From Polynucleobacter sp. MWH-Spelu-300-X4 (GTDB lineage: Bacteria; Pseudomonadota; Gammaproteobacteria; Burkholderiales; Burkholderiaceae), in NCBI RefSeq assembly GCF_018687515.1, contig NZ_CP061294.1, positions 1,674,001-1,738,000 on the forward strand: 64,000 bases of DNA, given 5' to 3'. Positions within the stretch are counted from its first letter, which is position 1, and every line of letters starts with the position of its first letter. The translations under genes and the position numbers were made by a program. Below are positions 8,781-17,336 of the stretch, in pieces. The notes below the pieces were generated by a model that did no database searches, was not told the origin of the DNA, and saw only the letters and a list, made by a program, of their open reading frames with translations.

Positions 8781-9641
8781 TTACATCCAGTAAACAACCA
8801 CGTAAAGACCCAACCAAACTACGTCAACAAAATGCCAGTACCAAGCTGCACCTTCAAACGCAAAATGATTCTCAGGCGTGAAATGGCCTTTAATTGTTCT
8901 AAACAAAACAACCGCCAACATAATCGCACCCATTGTGACGTGGAAGCCATGGAAACCAGTCAACATAAAGAATGTTGAACCATAAATGCCTGAGCTTAAC
9001 TTTAAGTTCAACTCGCTATAAGCATGAATGTATTCATAAACCTGGAAGCACATAAATAATGCGCCCAAAAGAACTGTTGCGGTTAAACCTTGGATTACTT
9101 GCTTGCGGTGACCTTCACGCATCGCATGATGAGCCCAAGTACAAGTTAACCCAGAAGTTAAAAGCAATATAGTGTTCAGTGTTGGGATAGGCCATGGACC
9201 CATTGTTTTAAAGCCCTCAACTAAACCGCCTGGACCACCATTTGGCCAAGTAGCAGCAAAATCAGGCCACAACAATTTATTGTCAATATCACCCAACCAA
9301 GGCATAGCAATACTGCGAGCGTAGAACAAGGCCGAGAAGAACGCGCCAAAGAACATGATTTCAGAGAAGATAAACCATGCCATAGACCAACGATATGAAA
9401 CGTCTACGTTCACACTATTCATGCCAGACTCTGACTCGCTAATGGCATCACCAAACCATGAGTACAAAGAAACTAGCGTCCAAACAATACCGGCTAAGCA
9501 AAGAATCATACCGGCAGTGCTGCCGTTAACCCATTGCGAAATACCAAAGCCGAAACCAGCTAAACCAATACTGGTAACGATTGGATGGCGTGTTGGCGCT
9601 GGTACGTAATAGTAAGGCGCTTTTGAAGCATTGGAAGACAT
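8781..9641 (-). CDS. ctaE: Cytochrome c oxidase subunit III
   Basis: 286-residue polytopic subunit of the aa3-type heme-copper oxidase, with seven predicted helices. Family landmarks are FSEIMFFGAFFSALFYAR, the GFHGFHV motif, and the C-terminal WYWHFVDVVWLGLYVVVYW. A purine-rich GAGAGAG ribosome site precedes the ATG. It follows the DUF2970 gene and ends the ctaC-to-ctaE transcription unit at the 8731-8755 terminator. Confidence 0.97.
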   Translation of the reverse strand: MSSNASKAPYYYVPAPTRHPIVTSIGLAGFGFGISQWVNGSTAGMILCLAGIVWTLVSLYSWFGDAISESESGMNSVNVDVSYRWSMAWFIFSEIMFFGAFFSALFYARSIAMPWLGDIDNKLLWPDFAATWPNGGPGGLVEGFKTMGPWPIPTLNTILLLTSGLTCTWAHHAMREGHRKQVIQGLTATVLLGALFMCFQVYEYIHAYSELNLKLSSGIYGSTFFMLTGFHGFHVTMGAIMLAVVLFRTIKGHFTPENHFAFEGAAWYWHFVDVVWLGLYVVVYWM

Positions 9642-9659
9642 TCTCTCTCTCCTAAAAAA

Positions 9660-9869
9660 TCAACTCTTGAGGACTGCTTTAACAATCAACAACAATATTG
9701 TCATAAAAATCACTGTGCCTAATACACCCGCAAGCACAATATGCACAAAACTCAAAGATGCCATGTCTGCATCTTGACCAGATCTTTTTCGAACACCCAA
9801 AAACCCCCAAAGAACTGCTCTCATGGAAATAAAAAAGGTCACAATCGAATTATGTTGCTTCTTTTCCAT
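9660..9869 (-). CDS. DUF2970-like small membrane protein
   Basis: 69 residues starting from the ATG at 9869, two bases after the ctaG stop as TGATATG. A longer start at 9902 would run back into ctaG. An N-terminal segment (FFISMRAVLWGFLGVRK) is followed by a charged stretch and one strong C-terminal membrane helix. It fits the DUF2970 family, which in Burkholderiales lies between ctaG and ctaE. Its function is unknown; the conserved position suggests oxidase assembly or stability. Confidence 0.82.
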   Translation of the reverse strand: MEKKQHNSIVTFFISMRAVLWGFLGVRKRSGQDADMASLSFVHIVLAGVLGTVIFMTILLLIVKAVLKS

Positions 9870-9870
9870 A

Positions 9871-10464
9871 TCAAATCTTTGACGGCTTACTGTTATGTTC
9901 ACCAGTAATTACTTTTTGAGCCCCACCCACTTCAAAGAATGTATAAGACAAAGTAATTGTCTTAACGTCCTTAGGTAAAGCAGGATCAATCACAAAAACC
10001 ACTGGCATTTCACGAGCCTCATTCGGTTTTAACGTTTGTTGCTCAAAACAAAAACACTCTAATTTAGTAAAGTGTTGGGTTGCTTGTTTAGGTGCATAAC
10101 TAGGAATCGCTTGGGCTGATACAGCGCGACCCTGCGTATTTACAACCTCGTACACAACCTGAACCACTTCACCCGGATGAACTTGCATCGAATTTTTCAC
10201 AGAACGAAAACGAAATGGTCCTCGCGTATTCGAATCAAACTCAACCGTCACAGACCGACTCTCATCAACCTGCGTATTTTTACTAACTGCATTAACAGCT
10301 CTTGTTCCGTAATCATTTTTGCTGGTAACCACATTAATGCCAGTCACCTCACATAAAACCTTGTACATAGGAACCAAGGCATAACCAAAACCAAACATAG
10401 CCAAGCTTATGACAATAAGCTTTTGCAACATAGAACGGTTATATTTTGTGAGATTAAAAGCCAT
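9871..10464 (-). CDS. ctaG: Cytochrome c oxidase assembly protein CtaG/Cox11
   Basis: Copper chaperone needed to build the CuB site of subunit I. 197 residues with one N-terminal membrane anchor (about 15-33) and a periplasmic immunoglobulin-like domain. The copper-binding motif CFCF is in KLECFCFEQQTL, and the FFVDP-like block appears here as VVFVIDP. It starts two bases downstream of the 41-residue small protein and is followed closely by the DUF2970 gene. Confidence 0.96.
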   Translation of the reverse strand: MAFNLTKYNRSMLQKLIVISLAMFGFGYALVPMYKVLCEVTGINVVTSKNDYGTRAVNAVSKNTQVDESRSVTVEFDSNTRGPFRFRSVKNSMQVHPGEVVQVVYEVVNTQGRAVSAQAIPSYAPKQATQHFTKLECFCFEQQTLKPNEAREMPVVFVIDPALPKDVKTITLSYTFFEVGGAQKVITGEHNSKPSKI

Positions 10465-10466
10465 GC

Positions 10467-10592
10467 TTATCCAAGTAGTACTTTTTTGGCGTAAATCCCA
10501 ACAAAAAATATCACAACAACTGTTAACAAAATAAAACCCAAGCGGCGATTGCTCGCGCTTGGATTATTTTTATTACCCGTAGACTGTGTCAT
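10467..10592 (-). CDS. Cytochrome oxidase small assembly-type protein, 41 residues
   Basis: Very short gene with ATG at 10592 and TAA at 10467-10469, lying exactly in the space between ctaD and ctaG. It has a polar Asn/Ser-rich N-terminus with a double Arg (SNRR), then one membrane helix (LGFILLTVVVIFFVGIY) and a Lys-containing tail (AKKVLLG). Burkholderiales annotations carry a similarly sized 'cytochrome oxidase small assembly protein' at this place. The placement and intact frame support a real gene; the function is inferred from context. Confidence 0.78.
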   Translation of the reverse strand: MTQSTGNKNNPSASNRRLGFILLTVVVIFFVGIYAKKVLLG

Positions 10593-10602
10593 AAATAATG
10601 AA

Positions 10603-12192
10603 TCAATCTACTTTAGGTGGAGTCTCAAATGTATGGAAAGGTGCAGGCGATGGAACTGTCCACTCCAAACCTTTTGCGCCATCCCATGGCTTATCTGCAG
10701 CTTTTTGACCGCCGCGATAAGTTGGTAGCACCACGAATAACAAGAAATACACTTGTGACAAACCAAAACCAAGAGCACCGATAGATGCCACTGCATTAAA
10801 GTCAGCAAATTGAACTGGATAGTCAGCGTAACGACGTGGCATACCAGCCAAGCCCAAGAAGTGCATTGGGAAGAATGTCACGTTAAAGAAAATCATAGAT
10901 GCCCAGAAATGCACTTTTCCACGGAACTCATTCACCATGAAACCTGTCCATTTTGGTGCCCAATAGTAGAAGCCTGCGAACAATGCAAATAATGAACCAG
11001 CCACTAGAACATAGTGGAAGTGAGCAACTACGTAATAAGTATCTTGAATCATGATATCAATAGGAGCCATCGCGCACATAAGGCCAGTAAAACCACCCAT
11101 TGTGAACACGAAGATAAAACCGATTGACCATAACATAGGGGTTTCAAATGTCATTGAACCCTTCCACATAGTCGCCACCCAGTTAAAAATCTTCACGCCT
11201 GTTGGAACAGCAATCAACATCGTTGCATACATGAAGAACAACTGACCAGTTACAGGCATACCTGTAGCAAACATATGGTGAGCCCAAACAATGAATGACA
11301 AGATTGCAATAGATGCTGTCGCATAAACCATTGAGCTGTAACCAAACAATGTCTTGCGTGAGAATGTTGGGATAACTTCACTAATAATGCCGAAGGCCGG
11401 CAAAATCATGATGTATACCTCTGGGTGTCCGAAGAACCAGAAAATATGTTGATACATCACAGGGTCACCACCACCGGCTGCTGAGAAGAAGCTAGTACCA
11501 AAATGACGATCGGTAAGAACCATTGTGATAACACCAGCTAAAACTGGCATAACAGCAATCAACAAATAAGCGGTGATCAACCAAGTCCAGCAGAACATGG
11601 GCATCTTCATCAATGTCATGCCTGGGGCACGCATATTAAGAATCGTCACAATGATGTTAATTGAGCCCATGATGGAAGACGCACCCATCAAGTGAACTGC
11701 GAAAATCGCCATATCCATACCAGGACCCATCTGCACAGATAATGGCGCATATAGTGTCCAACCAGCGGCAGTTGCTCCACCTGGCACAAAGAAGGATGAC
11801 AACAATAATGTTGCAGCCACAGGCATGATCCAGAAACTAAAGTTATTCATACGCGCAAATGCCATATCTGAGGCACCTACTTGTAACGGGATCATGTAGT
11901 TAGCAAATCCAACGAAGGCCGGCATGATGGCGCCGAACACCATCACCAAACCATGCAATGTTGTTAACTGATTAAATAACTCTGGGCGGATATATTGCAA
12001 ACCAGGCTGGAACAATTCCAAGCGGATTAACAAGGCCATTACACCACCGGCCATCAAACTAACAAAAGCAAAAATTAAATAAAGCGTACCAATATCTTTA
12101 TGGTTCGTCGCGTACAACCAACGGCGCCAGCCGTGTGGATGATCGTGTGCATGATCATCGTGGTGATCGTGTGCGTGGTTTGCTGTGCTCAT
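10603..12192 (-). CDS. ctaD: Cytochrome c oxidase subunit I
   Basis: 529-residue catalytic subunit holding heme a and the heme a3-CuB centre, with 12 predicted helices. Landmarks include HPEVYIMILPAFG (CuB His and the crosslinked Tyr), WAHHMFATGM, and VVAHFHYVLVAGS with the heme-binding histidines. An unusual His/Asp-rich N-terminus (HAHDHHDDHAHDHPHGWRRW) precedes the core and might bind metal. It follows ctaC by 29 bases on the minus strand. Confidence 0.98.
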   Translation of the reverse strand: MSTANHAHDHHDDHAHDHPHGWRRWLYATNHKDIGTLYLIFAFVSLMAGGVMALLIRLELFQPGLQYIRPELFNQLTTLHGLVMVFGAIMPAFVGFANYMIPLQVGASDMAFARMNNFSFWIMPVAATLLLSSFFVPGGATAAGWTLYAPLSVQMGPGMDMAIFAVHLMGASSIMGSINIIVTILNMRAPGMTLMKMPMFCWTWLITAYLLIAVMPVLAGVITMVLTDRHFGTSFFSAAGGGDPVMYQHIFWFFGHPEVYIMILPAFGIISEVIPTFSRKTLFGYSSMVYATASIAILSFIVWAHHMFATGMPVTGQLFFMYATMLIAVPTGVKIFNWVATMWKGSMTFETPMLWSIGFIFVFTMGGFTGLMCAMAPIDIMIQDTYYVVAHFHYVLVAGSLFALFAGFYYWAPKWTGFMVNEFRGKVHFWASMIFFNVTFFPMHFLGLAGMPRRYADYPVQFADFNAVASIGALGFGLSQVYFLLFVVLPTYRGGQKAADKPWDGAKGLEWTVPSPAPFHTFETPPKVD

Positions 12193-12221
12193 CTTGGCTC
12201 CAATTACCTATATATATTTGA

Positions 12222-13376
12222 TTACTTAGCTGCGCGTGCAGTTGTGAAGTCTTTTGGCTGAATTACTTCGCCAGTCTTATTGCCCCATGAATTACGCGTA
12301 AACGTCATTACAGAAGCCAACTCAACGTCATTCAACTGAGCCCATTTAGGCATTGCGTTTTTACCGTTAAGAAGAATTTTTTGTTGACCCTCTTTGGGAC
12401 CATTAACAATTTTTGAACCATCTAGAGCTGGAAACGCGCCAGCGCCTTTACCATTTGGCTGGTGGCATGCTGCGCAGTTTGCAGCATAAACTTTCTCACC
12501 ACGTTGCTTTAGCTCATCCATCGTATAAGTCTTTGTTGGATCATCAGCAGCTGCGGCTAATGTCTTTTTAGTTGTCTCAACCCAAGCTGAGTAATCTGCA
12601 TCAGATACAACTTTCACAACAATCGGCATAAAAGCGTGCTCTTTACCGCACAACTCTGAACATTGGCCACGATATGTACCAATCTTTTCAGCGCGGAACC
12701 ATGTGTCACGAACAAAACCAGGAATTGCGTCCTGCTTTAAACCAAACGCTGGGATTGTCCAAGAGTGAATCACGTCATTAGCAGTTGTTACTAAGCGAAT
12801 CTTTTTACCGACTGGAACAACCACTTCATTGTCGACTTCCATCAAGTATGTGTCGCCCTTAGCCGCTTGGTTATTAATTTGCTCACGCGGTGTAGTCAAC
12901 GTCTGCATGAAAGAAATGCCTTCACCTTCACCTTTGATGTAGTCGTATCCCCACTTCCACTGATAACCAGTTACCTTGATGGTGATATCAGAGTTAGTTG
13001 TATCTTTCATCGCCACAACAGTTTTTGTTGCAGGCAATGCCATACCAATCACGATCAATAAGGGAACAACAGTCCAAATAATTTCAACGGTTGTGCTTTC
13101 ATGAAAGCTAGCCGCTTGATGACCCAATGATTTACGGTGCTTATAAATTGAGTAAAACATCACGCCAAATACAGCAATGAAAATAACAGTACAGATGATC
13201 AACATCATCCAATGCAAAGTTGCTACCTCTTCAGCAATTTTTGTGGCAGCTGGTTGCAAATTCATTTGGAAGCGTGCAGGACCGCCAGGCATGTCATTAA
13301 TAGCCAAAGCTAAGCCGCTTTGGAACAAGCCAGCTAAACCCAGCATCAAACCAGCTAATGTTGTGCGTTGTTTCAT
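12222..13376 (-). CDS. ctaC: Cytochrome c oxidase subunit II with fused cytochrome c domain
   Basis: Subunit II receives electrons from cytochrome c through CuA. A signal peptide (MKQRTTLAGLMLGLAGLF...) is followed by two membrane helices and the cupredoxin domain with CSELCGKEHAFM and the distal His in DVIHSW. A C-terminal cytochrome c domain carries CAACHQ, so the enzyme is of caa3 architecture. I chose the ATG at 13376 because GGGA lies a few bases before it and the signal peptide is cleaner; the ATG at 13388 adds four residues. It is the first gene of the oxidase unit. Confidence 0.95.
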   Translation of the reverse strand: MKQRTTLAGLMLGLAGLFQSGLALAINDMPGGPARFQMNLQPAATKIAEEVATLHWMMLIICTVIFIAVFGVMFYSIYKHRKSLGHQAASFHESTTVEIIWTVVPLLIVIGMALPATKTVVAMKDTTNSDITIKVTGYQWKWGYDYIKGEGEGISFMQTLTTPREQINNQAAKGDTYLMEVDNEVVVPVGKKIRLVTTANDVIHSWTIPAFGLKQDAIPGFVRDTWFRAEKIGTYRGQCSELCGKEHAFMPIVVKVVSDADYSAWVETTKKTLAAAADDPTKTYTMDELKQRGEKVYAANCAACHQPNGKGAGAFPALDGSKIVNGPKEGQQKILLNGKNAMPKWAQLNDVELASVMTFTRNSWGNKTGEVIQPKDFTTARAAK

Positions 13377-13433
13377 CTTTATTCCCATTTAATAAATTCT
13401 TAATCTGTTGCAGCGCATGAAAGCGCTATGCAT

Positions 13434-13447
13434 TTGATATACATCAA
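13434..13447. promoter_or_regulatory. Perfect Fnr/Anr-type box
   Basis: TTGAT-ATAC-ATCAA matches the full TTGAT-N4-ATCAA consensus of Fnr-family oxygen-sensing regulators. It lies 58 bases before the ctaC start. It touches the predicted -10 box and covers the expected transcription start, a repressing position. Confidence 0.75.
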
Positions 13448-13476
13448 TTATATTTGGTGAAATTGATCTAAAGCAA
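13447..13476 (-). promoter_or_regulatory. Predicted ctaC promoter
   Basis: On the minus strand a perfect TATAAT (13452 to 13447) is preceded, with an 18-base spacer, by TTGCTT (13476 to 13471) as a weak -35. The predicted start near 13440 gives a 5' leader of about 60 bases that contains an AGCGC-N6-GCGCT inverted repeat (13412-13427). Confidence 0.55.
13463..13476. promoter_or_regulatory. Second Fnr/Anr-like box
   Basis: TTGAT-CTAA-AGCAA matches nine of the ten conserved Fnr-box bases. Its centre is 29 bases from the perfect box at 13434-13447, and it covers the predicted -35 of ctaC. Confidence 0.5.
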
Positions 13477-13542
13477 TAAATTACTCAGCTTTCTAAAGGT
13501 TTCCACCTATAAAACTAACTAAAGAAAGATGTGAGCGCTTGC

Positions 13543-14316
13543 TTACTTATTGTTTGACCTAACAATCTGATCTGGACTGATCATTGCTAAACCATCTTTT
13601 GTTTTTGACAAATTTAGCTCTGGCGTCCAAGCGTGCCCATAAACCAATTCCAAAGTTATCTGCAATGGCTCGTTAATAATTTGATTTCCCACAGAATTGA
13701 AATCATCTTGGCTAATCAAACCCAACAAAAGAGCGTCTTTAAGTAATAAATCAAGGTTTTCATAGTCCAAGGTGATGTACTCCATATCCATCACTGGCTC
13801 AGCAAAACCTTCTCGCAACAAAGCATCACCCACATCATGCATATCCCATGATGGATAGTTAGTGACTTTTTCAATCCCCAATAAACGATTTAAATTTTTA
13901 CCAGTATCCGGCCCCAAATAACTGAACATCAATAAAGCGTTTTGCCTTAAATACTTCCGCCACTCCGGAATGAGCACATCAGGAGATGTTTTTGAAAGCT
14001 CCAAGTTAGACCAAATGAAATCAAATTTAAGACTGCTGTGATCAAGGGACCCCGTCACTCCATCAAAAAAATAAGGTACAGATTGACCCAACAATCGATT
14101 CATGTATTTCTTTAAAAGCGGATAAAGATCTTTCTTCTCAGAAACAAAGATATTGGCCTTGGCATAACGCTTAGATAAAACACCCGCATCTGAACCACGT
14201 TGCCAAATTTTTTCAGGAGTCACTTTAATAATTGATAACTTCTCATCCATCCGAAGGGAGATTTCATCGAAAAGCCAATCTGGAATGCGCATAAACACTG
14301 AGCTGAGCATGGTCAT
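13543..14316 (-). CDS. Divergent BioC-like methyltransferase-fold protein
   Basis: 257 residues resembling BioC and other class I SAM-dependent methyltransferases in its second half: DFIWSNLELS at the motif-II position, then the helix and strand LRQNALLMFSYLGPDTGKNL and a HDVGDALLREGFAEPVMDME block. The glycine-rich SAM-binding motif I is not visible where expected, before the KRYAKANIFVS segment. It could be a degenerate methyltransferase. An in-frame ATG at 14292 is an alternative start. It is divergent from the comF-like gene. No biotin genes are adjacent, so the BioC label is only similarity. Confidence 0.65.
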   Translation of the reverse strand: MTMLSSVFMRIPDWLFDEISLRMDEKLSIIKVTPEKIWQRGSDAGVLSKRYAKANIFVSEKKDLYPLLKKYMNRLLGQSVPYFFDGVTGSLDHSSLKFDFIWSNLELSKTSPDVLIPEWRKYLRQNALLMFSYLGPDTGKNLNRLLGIEKVTNYPSWDMHDVGDALLREGFAEPVMDMEYITLDYENLDLLLKDALLLGLISQDDFNSVGNQIINEPLQITLELVYGHAWTPELNLSKTKDGLAMISPDQIVRSNNK

Positions 14317-14341
14317 AGCCCTCAGTATACTCAGACTAAAG

Positions 14342-15040
14342 ATGAAATTTCTCTTACCAACTGCGTGTATTGGATGTAAGAGTTATCAACCATCTAGAAT
14401 TTGCGATAAATGTCTTAATCGACTAATACGCTCACAAATACACCGCTGCTTCCAATGCGCACTTCCCACTCACCTAAATGCCATTTACTGTGTTCAATGC
14501 CAATACGAGCGCCCCTATTTTGATGAGACAGTTTGTCTAGATAGTTATGAAGGTTTATTGACTGGCGCAGTACGTCAGTACAAATATAGCGGTGAAGTAG
14601 CTATAGCACATGGGCTCATTGAAACCTGGTTCAAGATTTTTGACAACGGCCTCTTTAAACACCGTAAAAAAGAAGAGGTTATATTGTCTGCCGTGCCACT
14701 TAGCACCATCAAACTTCACGAACGAGGTTTTAACCAATCATGGGAATTAGCCAAAATCTTTGGGCAAAAAACAGGCGCCATGGTGAATGCGCACATACTA
14801 ACAAGAAGGCATCTAGACACAAATCAAGCAAAACTAGGTAAAGCAGAACGATTAAGCCGATTAGAGAATATTTTTTCAATTGCCCCTGAAAATCAAGTCT
14901 ACGTAAAAAATAAATGTATCGTTATCGTTGATGATGTCATGACAACTGGCTCAACACTTAATAGCATGAGTAAACTTCTAAAGAAACATGGCGCAAAAGA
15001 AATCATTAACTGGGTCATCCTAAGAACACCACTGAAATAA
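14342..15040 (+). CDS. ComF family phosphoribosyltransferase-like protein
   Basis: About 232 residues from the ATG at 14342. A four-Cys zinc-ribbon N-terminus (CIGC, then CDKC, then CFQC and CVQC) is followed by a phosphoribosyltransferase domain with the PRPP-loop motif IVIVDDVMTTGSTL. ComF proteins are linked to DNA uptake in competent bacteria, though many non-competent species keep them. A further in-frame start at 14285 would overlap the divergent gene and adds no conserved sequence. trmL follows two bases later. Confidence 0.9.
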   Translation: MKFLLPTACIGCKSYQPSRICDKCLNRLIRSQIHRCFQCALPTHLNAIYCVQCQYERPYFDETVCLDSYEGLLTGAVRQYKYSGEVAIAHGLIETWFKIFDNGLFKHRKKEEVILSAVPLSTIKLHERGFNQSWELAKIFGQKTGAMVNAHILTRRHLDTNQAKLGKAERLSRLENIFSIAPENQVYVKNKCIVIVDDVMTTGSTLNSMSKLLKKHGAKEIINWVILRTPLK

Positions 15041-15042
15041 TT

Positions 15043-15513
15043 ATGATTAATGTCGTACTGGTCCATCCTGATATTCCACCTAACACAGGCAATATTATTC
15101 GCTTGTGCGCCAATACAGGTGCGCAACTACATCTCATTGAACCTCTTGGCTTCCCGCTAGAAGACACTAAATTAAAACGAGCTGGGTTGGATTACCACGA
15201 GTATGCGGAAATGAAAGTTCACAAAAGCTGGGATGCTTTCTTAGCATCGGAAAAACCTTCACAAGATAGAATGTTTGCAATCACAACCAAGGGGCAAGCA
15301 AAACTTGCTGAATGTGTTTTTCAGCTCAATGACTATCTTGTATTTGGCTCCGAGACAAAAGGGTTGCCACAACACGTTCGCGATTATTTTTTACCTACAC
15401 GCGCATTGCGTTTGCCTATGCGGCCCAACAATCGCAGCTTAAATTTATCAAATGCAGCAGCCATCATGGTTTATGAAGCCTGGAGGCAACTAGGATTTAT
15501 AGGTGGCGAATGA
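15043..15513 (+). CDS. trmL: tRNA (cytidine/uridine-34 2'-O)-methyltransferase
   Basis: 156-residue SPOUT-class enzyme that methylates the wobble ribose of tRNA-Leu isoacceptors. The trefoil-knot motifs are clear: VHPDIPPNTGNIIRLCANTG at the N-terminus, VFGSETKGLP in the middle, and LPMRPNNRSLNLSNAAAI at the C-terminus. It follows comF by two bases and abuts the convergent gpsA with no gap. Confidence 0.95.
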   Translation: MINVVLVHPDIPPNTGNIIRLCANTGAQLHLIEPLGFPLEDTKLKRAGLDYHEYAEMKVHKSWDAFLASEKPSQDRMFAITTKGQAKLAECVFQLNDYLVFGSETKGLPQHVRDYFLPTRALRLPMRPNNRSLNLSNAAAIMVYEAWRQLGFIGGE

Positions 15514-16545
15514 TTAGTGCGTTTCTAGTTTGGGATCACGTCCCATCAACAGTTTCACTGCATCAACAGGATTAACACCCTTAAATAAAACCTCTGACAC
15601 CATCTGGCAAATAGGCATATCAATTTTTTTATTATTAGCCAAATCGCTAACTGCTTGAGCACATCTCACACCTTCAGCAACGTGTCCAAGATTAGCCAAT
15701 ACTTCCGTCAAACTTTTACCACTTGCTAACTGCATCCCAACTTGCCGATTGCGAGATAAATCACCTGTCGCAGTCAAAATTAAATCACCCACACCTGTTA
15801 AACCCATAGCGGTTTCAGGTTTGCCGCCCATAGCAATAATAAGGCGCATCATTTCTGCGAGACCTCGAGTTAACAAGGCTGCACGCGCATTCAAACCAAG
15901 ACCCAAGCCATCACCAATTCCGGTTGCAATCGCTAAAACGTTTTTAATAGCCCCGCCAAGTTCAACACCGATAACATCATCACTACCGTAAATGCGCATG
16001 CGCCCAAAATGAAAAACTTTTTGAGTTAACAAAACTAGTTCTTCAGCTTCACTAGCAACCGTTAATGCACAAGGCATCTCTTTTGCTACTTCCATAGCAA
16101 AACTCGGCCCCGATAAAACACCTAACCGCACACTCTTAGCAATAGCCTGCTGGCCTTTTGATAGTTCACGCTCAATAACCTGATGAGGCATCGCAGCCGT
16201 GTCTGGCTCAAGGCCTTTACATAACCAGACCCAATTACGTGGCACGTCATTTGTTTGAAGAAGGTTGGAAACCATCTCTTTCAACCCAGCCACAGGGGTT
16301 GCAAGAACAACCAAAGTATCTTGCTGAGCACCTTGAAAAGCATCGCTCCAACTCGCCGTCACCTTTAACGAGTCAGGTAACTTAATACCTTTTAAATAAC
16401 GCTCATTCGATCTTGATATTTGAAGTTGCTCCGCAAGCTCAGGGGAGCGACTCCAAAGAGTTACTTCTGAACACAGCGGATTCTTGGCTGCATGCATCGC
16501 CATTGCGGTACCCCATGCTCCTGCGCCAAGAAAAATAACTTTCAT
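15514..16545 (-). CDS. gpsA: Glycerol-3-phosphate dehydrogenase [NAD(P)+]
   Basis: 343-residue cytosolic enzyme reducing dihydroxyacetone phosphate to sn-glycerol 3-phosphate for phospholipid synthesis. The N-terminal Rossmann motif is GAGAWGTAMA. The catalytic Lys region is GGAIKNVLAIATG, and GLTGVGDLILTATGDLSRNR follows in the C-domain. It is five bases downstream of secB, an arrangement (grxC-secB-gpsA) widely conserved in proteobacteria. Confidence 0.97.
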   Translation of the reverse strand: MKVIFLGAGAWGTAMAMHAAKNPLCSEVTLWSRSPELAEQLQISRSNERYLKGIKLPDSLKVTASWSDAFQGAQQDTLVVLATPVAGLKEMVSNLLQTNDVPRNWVWLCKGLEPDTAAMPHQVIERELSKGQQAIAKSVRLGVLSGPSFAMEVAKEMPCALTVASEAEELVLLTQKVFHFGRMRIYGSDDVIGVELGGAIKNVLAIATGIGDGLGLGLNARAALLTRGLAEMMRLIIAMGGKPETAMGLTGVGDLILTATGDLSRNRQVGMQLASGKSLTEVLANLGHVAEGVRCAQAVSDLANNKKIDMPICQMVSEVLFKGVNPVDAVKLLMGRDPKLETH

Positions 16546-16550
16546 ATGAA

Positions 16551-17045
16551 TTAGTTTGGCAACACAATGCCGCTATCGCTAGATGCTTGCGGTGCAGCCG
16601 CTTGCTGCAAACGTTGCTCGTAAAGCGCGTGGAAATTAATCTCAGCCAAATGCACTGGCTGGAAACCCGCGCGACTAATAACATCAGCAATATTTGATCG
16701 CAAATAAGGGAACAAAATAGTTGGGCAGGCAATACCTAGCATTGGGTCCATTTGTTCTGCAGGCATATTTTGCATTTCAAAAATACCTGACTGCTGCGCT
16801 TCAACTAAAAATAAAACTTTGTCTTCTATGCGTGTTGTTACAGTGCCAACCAAAGTAACATGGAAGTTATTCGCATCTAATTGATTAGCCTGAATATCCA
16901 CTTGCACTTCTAATTTTGGCTCACCTTGTTCTAAAAGAATTTGTGGTGCGTTCGGTTGCTCCAAAGATAAATCTTTTAGATAAACACGTTGAATCTGGAA
17001 GCTTGGCGCATTATCTGCTGCGCCATTTGCCTGAGCTGCTGTCAT
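16551..17045 (-). CDS. secB: Protein-export chaperone SecB
   Basis: 164 residues. SecB tetramers keep pre-proteins unfolded and pass them to SecA. Family blocks include [19 protein letters not shown] near the N-terminus, the [19 protein letters not shown] segment, and the C-terminal [15 protein letters not shown]. The tail beyond about residue 150 is Ala/Ser-rich. It lies between grxC (14 bases upstream) and gpsA. Confidence 0.97.
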   Translation of the reverse strand: MTAAQANGAADNAPSFQIQRVYLKDLSLEQPNAPQILLEQGEPKLEVQVDIQANQLDANNFHVTLVGTVTTRIEDKVLFLVEAQQSGIFEMQNMPAEQMDPMLGIACPTILFPYLRSNIADVISRAGFQPVHLAEINFHALYEQRLQQAAAPQASSDSGIVLPN

Positions 17046-17059
17046 TTACTATCCTTTAA

Positions 17060-17317
17060 TTATTTGCCCAATAGAGGGTCTAGTTTACCCGCGCGATCAA
17101 GCGCAGAAAGATCATCAAAACCACCTACATGGGTGTCATCAATGTAAATTTGTGGAACAGTGCGGCGCCCCGTTCTAGTCATCATTTCCTCTTTTTTAGA
17201 AGGATCTTTATCGATTAGAATTTTTTCAGTAATTACTGCGCCTTTAGATAACAGTAAACGCTCCGCCATATTGCAATATGGGCAAACTTGGGTGCTATAC
17301 ATAGTAATTTTTGGCAT
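17060..17317 (-). CDS. grxC: Glutaredoxin 3
   Basis: 85 residues from the ATG at 17317, the normal length of this family; the upstream in-frame extension has no conserved sequence. The active site CPYC is at residues 12-15, with TVPQIYID (cis-Pro) and GGFDDLSALD completing the glutathione site. It reduces protein and ribonucleotide-reductase disulfides with glutathione. It sits in the rhodanese-grxC-secB-gpsA run. Confidence 0.95.
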   Translation of the reverse strand: MPKITMYSTQVCPYCNMAERLLLSKGAVITEKILIDKDPSKKEEMMTRTGRRTVPQIYIDDTHVGGFDDLSALDRAGKLDPLLGK

Positions 17318-17336
17318 TTGGAACCTTTTTAGACCT

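Noticed and set aside
10608..10808. Frame overlapping the end of ctaD on the same strand
   Set aside because: It is another frame of ctaD with no family sequence, no ribosome site and no independent support.
14285..14341. Longer N-terminus for the ComF-like protein
   Set aside because: The extra residues overlap the divergent gene start and contain no zinc-ribbon sequence; the ATG at 14342 begins just before CIGC.
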